Below are positions 17,265 to 25,969 of a stretch of 42,981 nucleotides of DNA, one piece after another. The translations under genes and the position numbers were made by a program. Position 1 is the first letter of the stretch, and each line of letters starts with the position of its first letter. Origin of the DNA: an uncultured cyanobacterium (GTDB taxonomy: Bacteria; Cyanobacteriota; Vampirovibrionia; Gastranaerophilales; Gastranaerophilaceae); assembly GCA_902495705.1 (NCBI GenBank), contig CABUXT010000020.1:1-42981 (forward strand), written 5' to 3'. The notes under the pieces were generated by a model that was not told the DNA's origin, did no database searches, and saw only the letters and a list, made by a program, of their open reading frames with translations.

Positions 17265-18215
17265 TTACAATTTGAATTTTGCGGTTACGCTGAATTTATT
17301 TTTAGGGTCTCTTCCATCGCTGTAGCGAGTTTGACTTGCGGCAATATCAAAAATCAATCTGTCTTTATCCTTGTCCCCAAACGGATTTATGGATAATGAA
17401 ACTGCCATTTTTTGACGTTCTTTTGAAACATCTGCTGACAATGATTCACTCAATGTAAAATATTGATTTAATTTTAGCGATGGTGAAAAATAGAAATTAT
17501 CGTTATAATCGTGGTTTGTTGAATTGATTGTTTTTACATAGGCTGTGCTTACAGAAAATTTCTTTGTAAAGTCATAACTTGAAAATATCCCTGATGATTG
17601 TTCAAGTTCTGCATAATAAATTTCTTGTCCGTATAATGCACCTGCTTTGAAGTTGCCAAACTGTTTGTATTTTGTGTTTGTCCAAGGGGAAACACTGTAT
17701 TCAGGAGCTGTGTAGCTGAAATAGTTACCTTTTTGCGGTGTTACGGTTAAATTGCTGTAATCACCTTTTGCGACTTTTTCAGGCTTTTTTATTTTTACTT
17801 TGTTTACTTTGCTATCCGTGTTTGAACTATCCAAAGTTATTGTGTTTTCCTCATCTTCCTCATATTCTGCATAACCTTGCAATACATCAGAATACATATC
17901 TGTGATTTCGTAATTTTCATCACTTTCATCTTCTTCTGATAGGTCTTCTTCACCGGATGTATCTGCTGTGACATCATCTGAAACTATATCGTTTTCATCA
18001 GGTGCAACTACTTGCAAATCTTCTTCATCATCTTGGACTTTGCTTGCAAATGTTTGAGTTTTTATTTCAGAAGAATTTTCTTTGTCTTCCGGAATATGAT
18101 AAACAAAAACTTTCGGCATACTATTATCCTGCACTTGTTTATCTTGAACAGATTTTGCATTGCAGGGTAAAATTGCAAAAATTAAAAATATAATAAGTAA
18201 GCCGACCCTCTTCAT
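17265..18215 (-). CDS. Exported beta-rich protein, possible outer-membrane barrel
   Basis: This 316-residue protein has a signal peptide (1-20, cut after CNA), then about 115 residues of strongly acidic, probably disordered linker rich in Asp and Glu. The C-terminal half has alternating polar/hydrophobic strands (YFSYTAPEYS, FSVSTAYVKTI, FYFSPSLKLNQYFTLS, MAVSLSINP) and ends in FSVTAKFKL, like the last strand of an outer-membrane barrel. This fits a cell with an outer membrane. The length is enough for about eight strands. The family is not recognised. The mRNA may be leaderless. Confidence 0.7.
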   Translation of the reverse strand: MKRVGLLIIFLIFAILPCNAKSVQDKQVQDNSMPKVFVYHIPEDKENSSEIKTQTFASKVQDDEEDLQVVAPDENDIVSDDVTADTSGEEDLSEEDESDENYEITDMYSDVLQGYAEYEEDEENTITLDSSNTDSKVNKVKIKKPEKVAKGDYSNLTVTPQKGNYFSYTAPEYSVSPWTNTKYKQFGNFKAGALYGQEIYYAELEQSSGIFSSYDFTKKFSVSTAYVKTINSTNHDYNDNFYFSPSLKLNQYFTLSESLSADVSKERQKMAVSLSINPFGDKDKDRLIFDIAASQTRYSDGRDPKNKFSVTAKFKL

Positions 18216-18222
18216 AACAAAT

Positions 18223-18251
18223 ATATTACAACATTTTTAACATTTCATCAA
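18223..18251 (-). promoter_or_regulatory. Promoter of the exported beta-rich protein, leaderless type
   Basis: On the minus strand TTGATG (18246-18251), 17 bases, and TAATAT (18223-18228) end 7 bases before the ATG. No ribosome site is seen. Confidence 0.5.
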
Positions 18252-18314
18252 GCCATCATTGGTACGCGTATCCTGTGAAACAGGTATGGCAAATTTTTAA
18301 TATATTGAAACACC

Positions 18315-18343
18315 TTGACAACCTTGTTTTTCCATGTTAATAT
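18315..18343 (+). promoter_or_regulatory. Strong sigma-70 promoter facing the rpoD 3' end
   Basis: Perfect TTGACA (18315-18320), 17 bases, and TAATAT (18338-18343) lie on the plus strand in the gap between two minus-strand genes. No plus-strand protein gene follows, so it probably drives a non-coding RNA. Confidence 0.65.
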
Positions 18344-18349
18344 GTGTGT

Positions 18350-18502
18350 GGGGTAAATGTATATTTATAAGTCTTATCATTTGATGAGACTTTCTTTTTC
18401 TCTATAGGGTGTGTTAATTGTTTTTTGTTATGTATCAGTTAAATACATAAAATTTTTGTATATAAAAGTAACGCGCAAGGTTTATACCTTGCGCGCTTTT
18501 GT
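18350..18502 (+). ncRNA. Candidate small RNA between rpoD and its neighbour
   Basis: It starts about 7 bases after the promoter at 18315-18343. A first hairpin (18369-18392, arms AAGTCT/AGACTT plus ATCA/TGAT) is followed by TCTTTTTCTCT, giving a possible 50-base RNA. A second hairpin at 18472-18495 followed by TTTTGTTT would end a 150-base form. There is no open frame of useful length. I could not match it to 6S RNA or another known family. Confidence 0.45.
18472..18500. terminator. Terminator between rpoD and the candidate small RNA
   Basis: The 10-bp GC-rich stem CGCGCAAGGT/ACCTTGCGCG has a 4-base loop. The T-run is better on the plus strand (TTTTGTTT) than on the minus strand (TTACTTTTATA), where rpoD ends 23 bases before. 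It probably works in both directions. Confidence 0.75.
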
Positions 18503-18522
18503 TTGAAAATTTTTATTTGAAA

Positions 18523-19620
18523 TTACTCAACGTATTCTTCTAAACGTTTTTTACGATTTGGATGACGTAATTTTCTCAAAGCTTTTGCTTCGATTTGTCT
18601 GATACGTTCACGAGTAACACCGAACAATTGTCCAACTTCTTCCAATGTTCTTTGGCGACCGTCGTCCATACCGAAACGTAATCTCAATACATCACGTTCA
18701 CGTGGAGATAATGTACAAAGAACTTCTGCCAAATCTTCTTTCAAAAGTTCTGATGCAACCATTTTTACAGGAGCATCTGCTTCTTTATCTTCAATAAAGT
18801 CACCCAAACGAGAATCTTCTTCTTTACCGATTGGAGTTTCCAATGATAGAGGTTCTTGAGCAATCTTGATGATTTCACGAAGTTTTGGAATAGAAACATT
18901 CATTTCTGCTGCTAATTCATCTTCGGTTGGTTTTCTTGAAAGGTCTTGAGCAAGTTTTCTTGTAACTTTTTTCAATTTGTTGATAGTTTCAACCATGTGA
19001 ACTGGGATTCTGATTGTTCTTGCTTGGTCTGCAATAGCACGAGTGATTGCTTGTCTAATCCACCAAGTAGCGTAAGTTGAGAATTTGAAACCTCTTTCGT
19101 GGTCAAATTTTTCAGCTGCACGGATTAAACCCAAGTTACCTTCTTGAATTAAGTCTAGGAATAACATTCCGCGACCAACGTATTTTTTAGCGATACTTAC
19201 AACCAAACGTAAGTTAGCTTGAACTAATTTTCTTTTTGCGATTGCCCCAGGGGTACCGCCTTCTAAAATCTTTCTTGCAAGTTCGATTTCTTCGCTTGCT
19301 GATAACAATTTAATTCTACCGATTTCACGTAGATATAATCTTACAGGGTCGTCGATTGCAACGCTTTTTGGCAATTCCATATCACTTTGGTCTGCCTCAT
19401 CAGAGTTGTGAATCATGTAGATATCTTCTGTATTAACCTTGTCACCCATTTTTGATGTAACAATATCTTCAATGTTGTCAGTTGAAATGTCAACATTCAT
19501 ATAATTAATCGCATCATGTTCAGAGTCTAAAACTGAATCCTCATTAATGTCTTGTAAATCCATTGATTCATCTTCCATTACGCTGACTACTGAGGAGCTT
19601 GCTTGTCTTTTTTTTGTCAT
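18523..19620 (-). CDS. rpoD: Primary RNA polymerase sigma factor (sigma-70, RpoD/SigA)
   Basis: This 365-residue protein has an acidic N-terminus of about 80 residues, region 1.2 (DPVRLYLREIGRIKLLSASEEIELA), regions 2.1-2.4 (GLIRAAEKFDHERGFKFSTYA then TWWIRQAITRAIADQARTIR), region 3 and region 4.2 (TLEEVGQLFGVTRERIRQIE). This makes it the housekeeping sigma that reads TTGACA/TATAAT promoters, which this window contains in number. Its ATG directly follows the dnaG TAG, so the two are co-transcribed and probably translationally coupled, as in the classic dnaG-rpoD arrangement. Confidence 0.97.
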   Translation of the reverse strand: MTKKRQASSSVVSVMEDESMDLQDINEDSVLDSEHDAINYMNVDISTDNIEDIVTSKMGDKVNTEDIYMIHNSDEADQSDMELPKSVAIDDPVRLYLREIGRIKLLSASEEIELARKILEGGTPGAIAKRKLVQANLRLVVSIAKKYVGRGMLFLDLIQEGNLGLIRAAEKFDHERGFKFSTYATWWIRQAITRAIADQARTIRIPVHMVETINKLKKVTRKLAQDLSRKPTEDELAAEMNVSIPKLREIIKIAQEPLSLETPIGKEEDSRLGDFIEDKEADAPVKMVASELLKEDLAEVLCTLSPRERDVLRLRFGMDDGRQRTLEEVGQLFGVTRERIRQIEAKALRKLRHPNRKKRLEEYVE

Positions 19621-21513
19621 CTAAAATTTCTCCGATTTTTGTCTATTTTTCTTTATTTTATCTCTAAGTTGTATTTGAAATTTAAGGGCTTCGGGACTGT
19701 CATCGCTAATCCCTTTGTATAAACTTTTAATATGTTCGGTTTCTTTAACCTGTCTGCAATGATTGATTTTTCCAATCGTTTCTTTTATCACACTTTCAAA
19801 ATCTTCTTCACTCAGACCTTTATAAACTTCTGCTGTTGCAATCAATTCCGGCAATATTGCCTGAAGTTCAGGTTTATCAACAAATTCAGTATATAAATGT
19901 TCGATTAATTCCTTCACATTATTTACGGTACATATCAATTTGTCAATTGTAGATTTTACATTTATTAATATTTCGTCGTCAAACTCGACACCGTTTATCA
20001 TTTCATTGATTTGAGTAAATGTTAAGGGACTGTCTGCTACTAAAAAAACACTCAATAAATTTTTTTGCGCTTTTTGCATAACAGAACGTTTTTTTGTTAC
20101 ATTCTTAACAATTCTTTCTGCTTGTGGAATGTTTGCCCTCTCAAATACTCTGATTTCAGTGTTTATTGCTTGTGGGTCTACTCCAAGTGCTTGTGCAACC
20201 ATATCAACGTATTCAGAACGGATAATTCTATTTTCTATTTCTGCCAAAATCGGTATGATTTGTTTTATGTATTGAGCTTTTTCTTGCGGAGTTGTGTATT
20301 TTTCTTTTTCTTTCAATATATTTTGCAATTGAAAATCTATGAATAGCGGTGCGCTTTCCATATACATTTTATAAGCATCTGCTCCGACAGAACGCACAAA
20401 TTCGTCAGGGTCTTTGCCTTCCGGTGGTGCGATTACACGGATTTCGCAAGCATATTTGTCTTTGTCGGAAGACACATAACTTTCATCAAATTGTTTAATA
20501 TCCCCTAAACCTTTGAATACGTCACGAATGATTTGTGCTCCGCGTGCGGTTGCTTTTTGACCTGCTGAATCGGTATCAAAAGACAGATAAATTCTTCTTG
20601 ATTTTGTATATCGAGAAAGTAGTTTTACGTGGTCAGTTGTCAATGATGTTCCGCAAGATGCCACGCAGTTTTCGATTCCGTGAGCTTGAGATGAAATTAC
20701 ATCAAAATAACCTTCCATCAAAATAACCGCATCATCTGCTTTTATGGCATCTTTTGCCGTATATAAACCGTAAAGTAATCGGCTCTTATTATATATTAAT
20801 GAGTCAGATGAATTTAAGTATTTTGGATTTTGTCCTTCCTCAAGTGCTCTTGCACCAAATGCAACAAAATCACCGTTTTCATTTTGGATAGGGATGATTA
20901 CACGGTTACGGAAACGGTCGATATAACCGCCTTTGTCACTTTTTAAGACAAGTCCTGCTTTTTCTAAAATTTCGTTAGAAAAATCTTTCCTAAGTTCGTC
21001 ATATAAAGTTGTATAGCTTTTTGGAGCAATTCCAAGGTGGAATTTTTTTATAATATCTGTACCAATTCCGCGTTTTGTTAAATATTTTAGTGCAACTTCC
21101 GCATTAGGACATTTTTCGCGCAACAACAAGTCGTGATAAAATTCTGCAGCAACCATTGTCGCTGTCATCATTTGTTCTTTTACTTCCTTAATAGAAGTGC
21201 CGTTGTTGTGGTGATGAGATGTCGGAACTTCAAAGCCATACTTTTCGGCAAGTTCAAGAATCAGGTCTTTAAACTCAATATTTCGAGTTTCCATTATGAA
21301 TTTTAGGGCATCACCTGCTGCTCCGCAACTGAAACATTTGTACATCCCCAAGTGCGGAGTAACACAAAAAGAAGGCTTTTTATCTTTGTGAAAAGGGCAA
21401 AGTCCCCAGTATCTGTTTCCTTGTTTTTTTAGAACAACTTGTTCGGAAACGACTTCCACAATATCCAAACGGTCTTTAATCTTTTGTACTAATTCATCCC
21501 ACGTGCCAGCCAT
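19621..21513 (-). CDS. dnaG: DNA primase
   Basis: This 630-residue protein has an N-terminal CHC2 zinc finger (C39, H42, C60, C63; LCPFHKDKKPSF...MYKCFSCGAAGD), an RNA polymerase domain and a TOPRIM core (VILMEGYFDVI, then YLSFDTDSAGQKA). A C-terminal helical part should bind the replicative helicase. It makes RNA primers for DNA replication. Immediate abutment to rpoD is typical. The -10 (TACAAT) lies 6 bases before the ATG with no ribosome site. Confidence 0.97.
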   Translation of the reverse strand: MAGTWDELVQKIKDRLDIVEVVSEQVVLKKQGNRYWGLCPFHKDKKPSFCVTPHLGMYKCFSCGAAGDALKFIMETRNIEFKDLILELAEKYGFEVPTSHHHNNGTSIKEVKEQMMTATMVAAEFYHDLLLREKCPNAEVALKYLTKRGIGTDIIKKFHLGIAPKSYTTLYDELRKDFSNEILEKAGLVLKSDKGGYIDRFRNRVIIPIQNENGDFVAFGARALEEGQNPKYLNSSDSLIYNKSRLLYGLYTAKDAIKADDAVILMEGYFDVISSQAHGIENCVASCGTSLTTDHVKLLSRYTKSRRIYLSFDTDSAGQKATARGAQIIRDVFKGLGDIKQFDESYVSSDKDKYACEIRVIAPPEGKDPDEFVRSVGADAYKMYMESAPLFIDFQLQNILKEKEKYTTPQEKAQYIKQIIPILAEIENRIIRSEYVDMVAQALGVDPQAINTEIRVFERANIPQAERIVKNVTKKRSVMQKAQKNLLSVFLVADSPLTFTQINEMINGVEFDDEILINVKSTIDKLICTVNNVKELIEHLYTEFVDKPELQAILPELIATAEVYKGLSEEDFESVIKETIGKINHCRQVKETEHIKSLYKGISDDSPEALKFQIQLRDKIKKNRQKSEKF

Positions 21514-21519
21514 ACTTAA

Positions 21520-21547
21520 ATTGTAGCATTAACATGATTTTTGGAAA
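21520..21547 (-). promoter_or_regulatory. dnaG-rpoD promoter, leaderless type
   Basis: On the minus strand TTTCCA (21542-21547), 16 bases, and TACAAT (21520-21525) end 6 bases before the dnaG ATG. Confidence 0.55.
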
Positions 21548-21579
21548 ATATTTTGACGAAATATCGTATGTTAAGTGGA

Positions 21580-22260
21580 TGGGAGTCGGAAGGCAAGAGG
21601 GCAGGATGGGCTGGCTTATACTGCATGTCGTATGGCTGAGGAGTGAGGAGAGTGTGTCAAAGACTTACAAGTATATTCTTGCATTGTCCGAACCCTCACT
21701 CGAAATTGTAGTTTTTCGCGTATCGCTCAAAAACAATTTCGGTCTCTCCCATACGGAGAGACAAGACAAAAAGGTCATTGTCATTCTGAAAGCTTAGAAA
21801 ATTTGAGTGAAGTATGAGCTCAAAATTTTCTTGCTATTCAGAATCTCTAACCGAACACCCCTCTCCCTAGCCCTCAGCCATACGGCACGCAGTCTCACAC
21901 AACTCGCACTGCTCGTTGGTTCGGCTAGTGTCCCTCAAGGGGCGAGGGAACTTATGTCACCCTGAACTGCGGATTTTGGCAAGTGCGCCGTGTGAGCATA
22001 GCGAACCCAGCACGTCTTGGCGAGAGCTGCGTTGAGCCGGTCGAGCCGCCAATAATCCAAGACTGATTCAGGGTCTATCCATTTGATTGATAAGTAATAC
22101 ACAAAGGTCAATTTTTAAAATCAACATTGATAGATTCTGAAACAAGTTCAGAATGACATAGACCTATGTGAAATATTTGAGATTCCGAAATAAATTCGGA
22201 ATGACAATTGGGCTAAAGTATTCAGTTTGAGACCCTGAAACTAGTTCAGGGTCTCATTTA
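21580..22260. repeat. Dense repeat cluster upstream of dnaG
   Basis: This 750-base gap has no credible gene. In order it holds an R3 tract (21588-21620), an R5-like tract ending GTCAAAGACTT (to 21667), an R1 hairpin (21780-21847), an R5 GC-rich hairpin whose loop carries about 55 foreign bases (21856-21951), an R1 hairpin holding the 95-bp element (21959-22077), the R1 spacer segment and a half copy (22078-22157), and three more short R1 hairpins, the last being GACCCTGAA/TTCAGGGTC at 22231-22253. Confidence 0.75.
21971..22065. repeat. 95-bp GC-rich element, copy 2
   Basis: It is 94/95 identical to bases 1-95. It splits an R1 hairpin: CACCCTGAACTG stands to its left and ATTCAGGGTC to its right, which joined would form the usual CCCTGAACTTGATTCAGGG. 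This fixes the insertion point at the hairpin tip. Confidence 0.85.
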
Positions 22261-22261
22261 T

Positions 22262-22831
22262 TTACCCTTCTTGCATAAAGAAGTCTAGGATTGGTTCGTT
22301 GTATCTGTTATCTACCGCGCTAAACGGAAAAATCTCTCCGCCAAACTCTTTTCGTACGTGCGCTAATGCACTTTGTACTTTATTTTTAGAAATGCAGTCA
22401 ATTTTAGTCACTACAGTAATTATCGGCAAATCGTAAGCCATAACCCATTCGCGCATTTGATAATCATTTTTCTGAATCTCATGACGTCCATCAACAAGTT
22501 GGACAAGGTATTTGATTTGTTCGCGCTTTAGCAAATATTCTTCCAAATATTTTTGCCATTTGTTCCTTGCCTCAATTGAAACCTTGGCGTAACCATACCC
22601 CGGAAGGTCGGCTATCATAAATTTTTCAGAAAAGTTGAAAAAGTTAATTAATCTGGTTTTGCCAGGAACGTTGGAAGTTCTTGCAAGTTTTTTATTGTTG
22701 GCTAAACCATTGATAAAAGATGATTTGCCGACATTAGAACGCCCAAGTAGCGGAAATTCAGGCATATTAAAATTCGGACATTGGCTCAATTTTTCGGCAC
22801 TGATTATAAATTTTGCGTTTAAGTTTTTCAT
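22262..22831 (-). CDS. engB: Ribosome-biogenesis GTPase EngB (YsxC/YihA)
   Basis: This 189-residue TrmE-Era-type GTPase has G1 GRSNVGKSS, the switch region TSNVPGKTRLINFF, G3 DLPGYGYAK, G4 TKID and G5-like FSAV. It has the size and spacing of EngB, which acts in large ribosomal subunit assembly. Its ATG overlaps the stop of the 85-aa gene (ATGA), so translation is coupled. It is the last gene of the TPR-85aa-engB operon. Confidence 0.95.
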   Translation of the reverse strand: MKNLNAKFIISAEKLSQCPNFNMPEFPLLGRSNVGKSSFINGLANNKKLARTSNVPGKTRLINFFNFSEKFMIADLPGYGYAKVSIEARNKWQKYLEEYLLKREQIKYLVQLVDGRHEIQKNDYQMREWVMAYDLPIITVVTKIDCISKNKVQSALAHVRKEFGGEIFPFSAVDNRYNEPILDFFMQEG

Positions 22832-23085
22832 TTTGTTGTCGCTTTCTCTTTTGCGGCTTTCAATTTTTGTTTATACAAAACCGTTTGAAATAAATTGCAC
22901 ATTTTTTCATTATTTACTACGGTTAATTGAGTTTTATTGTTTACAAAGTCAATGTTGAATGAAGATTCTTGATTGAAAATATTTGCTTGAATATTTACGA
23001 TTTGAAACAGCCCCTCAGTTAAAATACTAAGAGGCTCTCTCAAAAATGTTTCAAATGTTTTTCTGATATCAAATTTTTTCTTCAT
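22828..23085 (-). CDS. Small 85-aa protein coupled to engB
   Basis: This short, basic-ended protein (FDIRKTFETFLREPLSILTEGLFQIVNIQA...) has no signal peptide. It starts 8 bases after the TPR gene and ends inside the engB start codon, which argues for a real gene. I do not recognise a family. Confidence 0.65.
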   Translation of the reverse strand: MKKKFDIRKTFETFLREPLSILTEGLFQIVNIQANIFNQESSFNIDFVNNKTQLTVVNNEKMCNLFQTVLYKQKLKAAKEKATTK

Positions 23086-23093
23086 ATTGAAAA

Positions 23094-24893
23094 CTAGATT
23101 TTTTGTTGGAATACTTGGATTCTTTGAAGAACAGCATTTTTATCAGATGCGTTAGGTGCTAATGCTAGGTATTGAGTATAGTATTTTACAGCACCTTGGT
23201 AGTTTCCTTCAGCCTCATAAGATTGAGCTTTCAACTTAGCAATAGACGGAGCGTTGTGATAAAAATCGATTGCTCTGTTGCAGTATTCAATTGCTGATGC
23301 AAAGTTGCCTTCTTTGTATTGACGAAGTGCGATTTCAAAGAATTCGTTAGATTTCATTTCGCAAAGGTCAATATAGTGAATACCGTTTTCGGCGATTCTG
23401 TTATCAGGGTCTGACATCAACACTTTTTGAAGAGCTTTTCTTGCTGTTCTGAATTGTTTATGTTGAACAAGAATTTCTGATAAATATAATTCATCATCAA
23501 TACTGTTAGCAAAGTTGATAGCGTTTTCAAAAGTATAAACAGCGTCTCTTTCTCTACCAAGTGAAAGATAAGCTTCACCCTTGATAACTGTATCCATCAA
23601 GCTGTTGCTTGCTGATTGTACAATATAATTCAAATTGTCTTGTGTCAATTCCATCTGGTGGGTAATCTTGCCTAATTTGATTTTTGCAAGGTGAAGTTTC
23701 AAATCGTTTGGAGTTCTTTGAATAGCCTCATTTACATAGTCATAAGCAAGATACACATCTTTGTTTGTTGTGAAATCTTTACTGTCAGCAGTATCTTTTG
23801 ACATTTCATAATATGTATTTGCCAAACCGATGATTGCGTTGTTGTTATAAGTTGCGTCTCCTAACAATCTTGAATAATATTCAAGAGCTTGTTGGTATTT
23901 TTTAGTTTCTAATGACATATTAGCAACTCTATAAATACCTTCTTTGTAGTTAGGGTTCAAGATAATTGCTGTTTTTAATTCTTCCATAGCAAATTCATGG
24001 TCAGCTCTTCTTTCGTAAACTCCTGCCAAATTGATGTATGGACGAGAGTTTTCAGGCTTAACATAGATAGCTTTTTTGAATGAATTAATTGCAGCAGGTT
24101 GGTTACCTTGTTTCAAATATAATTCACCTTGCAAGTTCCATGCAGGAGATGAATTAGGGTTGATGTGTAAAGAGTGGTTCAACCAAGTCAATGCTTTTGT
24201 ATAATCACCACGTCTTGCCTCAACTTGACCCATGTGGTACATAGATGTTGGGTTGTGAGAATTACATCTGATTGCTTGCAAATAATATTTTTCGGCTTGG
24301 TCCAAATCACCGTCTAACATTGCAACGTTACCCAAGTTGTCGTAAGCCGGTGCAAAGTTAGGGTTATTTTTCAAAGCAACTTTGAACAAATCTTGAGCAT
24401 CTTTTTTGTTGCCAAGTTTCAATGTTGCAACACCCATAGCGTTATATGCTTGGTAATATGTGCTGTCTAAGCCAACAGCAGTTACAAATTCTTTAATTGC
24501 AGCATTTGACAAGTTGCTGATATTTTTGATGTATTCAACGTCAGAAGATGTTTCACGCATCAAGTATACTAAACCTTGAGCATAATGTAGTTCAGGTTTA
24601 TTCGGATATTTTTTTAACAATCTGTCTAATTCAGACTGTGCAGGCGCCAATTTCCATTGTTTAGCTTGCGAAATCAATTGTAAAGCTTTAGCATCCAAGT
24701 CATTAGGATTTTTGCTAAGAATTTCTTTCAATCGTTGGTCAGCATCTTCATAATTGTTATATTCAATCAATCTGCTAATATCAACGTAGCTCTTAGATAC
24801 TTGAGCTTTTATAGGGGCAGCAAACGCATGAGGTGCACAAAGAATACAAGATGTTAAAATCATCGATGTAACTAACAATTTTTTACAATTCAT
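23094..24893 (-). CDS. Exported TPR-repeat protein (599 aa)
   Basis: A signal peptide (1-26, ending HAFA) is followed by about 14 TPR units (for example AYDNLGNVAMLDGDLDQAEK, AWNLQGELYLKQGNQPAAIN). It would sit in the periplasm or on the envelope as an assembly scaffold. AGGTG lies 6 bases before the ATG. It heads the operon with the 85-aa gene and engB, and is divergent from the Xer recombinase. Confidence 0.88.
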   Translation of the reverse strand: MNCKKLLVTSMILTSCILCAPHAFAAPIKAQVSKSYVDISRLIEYNNYEDADQRLKEILSKNPNDLDAKALQLISQAKQWKLAPAQSELDRLLKKYPNKPELHYAQGLVYLMRETSSDVEYIKNISNLSNAAIKEFVTAVGLDSTYYQAYNAMGVATLKLGNKKDAQDLFKVALKNNPNFAPAYDNLGNVAMLDGDLDQAEKYYLQAIRCNSHNPTSMYHMGQVEARRGDYTKALTWLNHSLHINPNSSPAWNLQGELYLKQGNQPAAINSFKKAIYVKPENSRPYINLAGVYERRADHEFAMEELKTAIILNPNYKEGIYRVANMSLETKKYQQALEYYSRLLGDATYNNNAIIGLANTYYEMSKDTADSKDFTTNKDVYLAYDYVNEAIQRTPNDLKLHLAKIKLGKITHQMELTQDNLNYIVQSASNSLMDTVIKGEAYLSLGRERDAVYTFENAINFANSIDDELYLSEILVQHKQFRTARKALQKVLMSDPDNRIAENGIHYIDLCEMKSNEFFEIALRQYKEGNFASAIEYCNRAIDFYHNAPSIAKLKAQSYEAEGNYQGAVKYYTQYLALAPNASDKNAVLQRIQVFQQKI

Positions 24894-24945
24894 GTTTTCA
24901 CCTACTTTTTTACTTAATAACTATTCTAAATCTATAAAAATATTG

Positions 24946-24951
24946 TATAAT
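24946..24951 (+). promoter_or_regulatory. -10 box of the Xer recombinase gene
   Basis: A perfect TATAAT lies 31 bases before the ATG. The -35 (TTCTAA, 17 bases upstream) is weak. Confidence 0.5.
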
Positions 24952-24982
24952 AGTTGTGGTAAAAAAGCAACAAGGTTAATAT

Positions 24983-25897
24983 ATGGCACTAAACGCAACA
25001 TCGAAAAAGGATTTAGAGGATTTTAAAACATATATTTTGGTTGAAAAGAATTTTTCGCAACATACTGCAAAAGCTTATTATGCCGACATCCTAGCGTTTT
25101 TAATTTGGCTTGATGAACAGATGTGTGAAGAGGTTACTTTTGCAAAAGTGAGAGAATATTTGCATTTTATTCAGATTTTCAATTACAAAAAAACAACCAT
25201 CGCAAGAAAGATTGCATCCATCCGAACCTTTTATAAATACTTGCATAGAGAGCATAAAGTTGAAAATAACCCTGCTGAAAGTTTAATTTCCCCCAAACGA
25301 CCGAAGTCGTTGCCAAAATTCCTCACAACGGATGAGGTGGAACAAATTTTAAGCAACATAAACATCGACACTCCTGCAGGTTATCGAAACCGTGCAATAT
25401 TGGAACTGCTTTGGGCTAGCGGAATGCGTGTTTCTGAATTGAGCGGATTGAATTTTGGTGACCTAAACCTTGAAAATAATGAAATTACTGTTTTTGGTAA
25501 AGGCGCGAAAGAGCGTATTATCTTGATTACAGATAGAGCAAAATCTTATCTCCAAGGCTATATTGATACTGCAAGACCTTTGATTGCAAAAGGTTACACG
25601 CTTGAACCGATAACCGATACGACACCTGTATTTATCAATAAAACAGGATTCAGGCTGCAAACAAAGATGATTCGCAATGTGATAAATGACATAGTAGAAA
25701 AAATTGAACTTCCTAAAAAGGTGACCCCACACATGTTTAGGCATAGTTTTGCAACTCATTTGATAGAAAACGGTGCAGATTTAAGGGTTGTACAAGAGCT
25801 GTTGGGACACGCAAGTATTTCTAACACCCAGATTTATACCCACATTTCTATGCAGCACATGAAAGAAGTTTATAACGAAACTCACCCAAGAGCTTAA
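24983..25897 (+). CDS. Tyrosine recombinase of the XerC/XerD type
   Basis: This 304-residue protein has an N-terminal SAM-like core-binding domain (about 8-95) and a C-terminal catalytic domain with the full set R149 (ASGMRVSEL), K173 (FGKGAKER), H250 and R253 (HMFRHSFATHL), H276 (LLGHASIS) and nucleophile Y285 (TQIYTH). The size and motifs fit the chromosome-dimer resolvase group. XerC and XerD cannot be told apart by eye. It stands alone, without mobile-element neighbours, which favours a housekeeping role. Confidence 0.92.
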   Translation: MALNATSKKDLEDFKTYILVEKNFSQHTAKAYYADILAFLIWLDEQMCEEVTFAKVREYLHFIQIFNYKKTTIARKIASIRTFYKYLHREHKVENNPAESLISPKRPKSLPKFLTTDEVEQILSNINIDTPAGYRNRAILELLWASGMRVSELSGLNFGDLNLENNEITVFGKGAKERIILITDRAKSYLQGYIDTARPLIAKGYTLEPITDTTPVFINKTGFRLQTKMIRNVINDIVEKIELPKKVTPHMFRHSFATHLIENGADLRVVQELLGHASISNTQIYTHISMQHMKEVYNETHPRA

Positions 25898-25905
25898 TCG
25901 TACAA

Positions 25906-25934
25906 TTGACTACCACTGACAAATATGTTAAAAT
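25906..25934 (+). promoter_or_regulatory. Promoter of the 25970 prepilin-like gene
   Basis: TTGACT (25906-25911), 17 bases, and TAAAAT (25929-25934) give a predicted leader of about 28 bases. Confidence 0.65.
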
Positions 25935-25969
25935 AGACTTATAGAGTTTGGTTTATTGGATTGGCGAGT

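Noticed and set aside
21534..21797. 87-codon plus-strand reading frame upstream of dnaG
   Set aside because: It is made of R3, R5 and R1 repeat segments, overlaps the dnaG promoter and lacks a start signal.
24983..25897. Integrase of a prophage or integrative element
   Set aside because: No phage genes, tRNA attachment site or transfer genes are near; motifs and size fit a housekeeping Xer recombinase.
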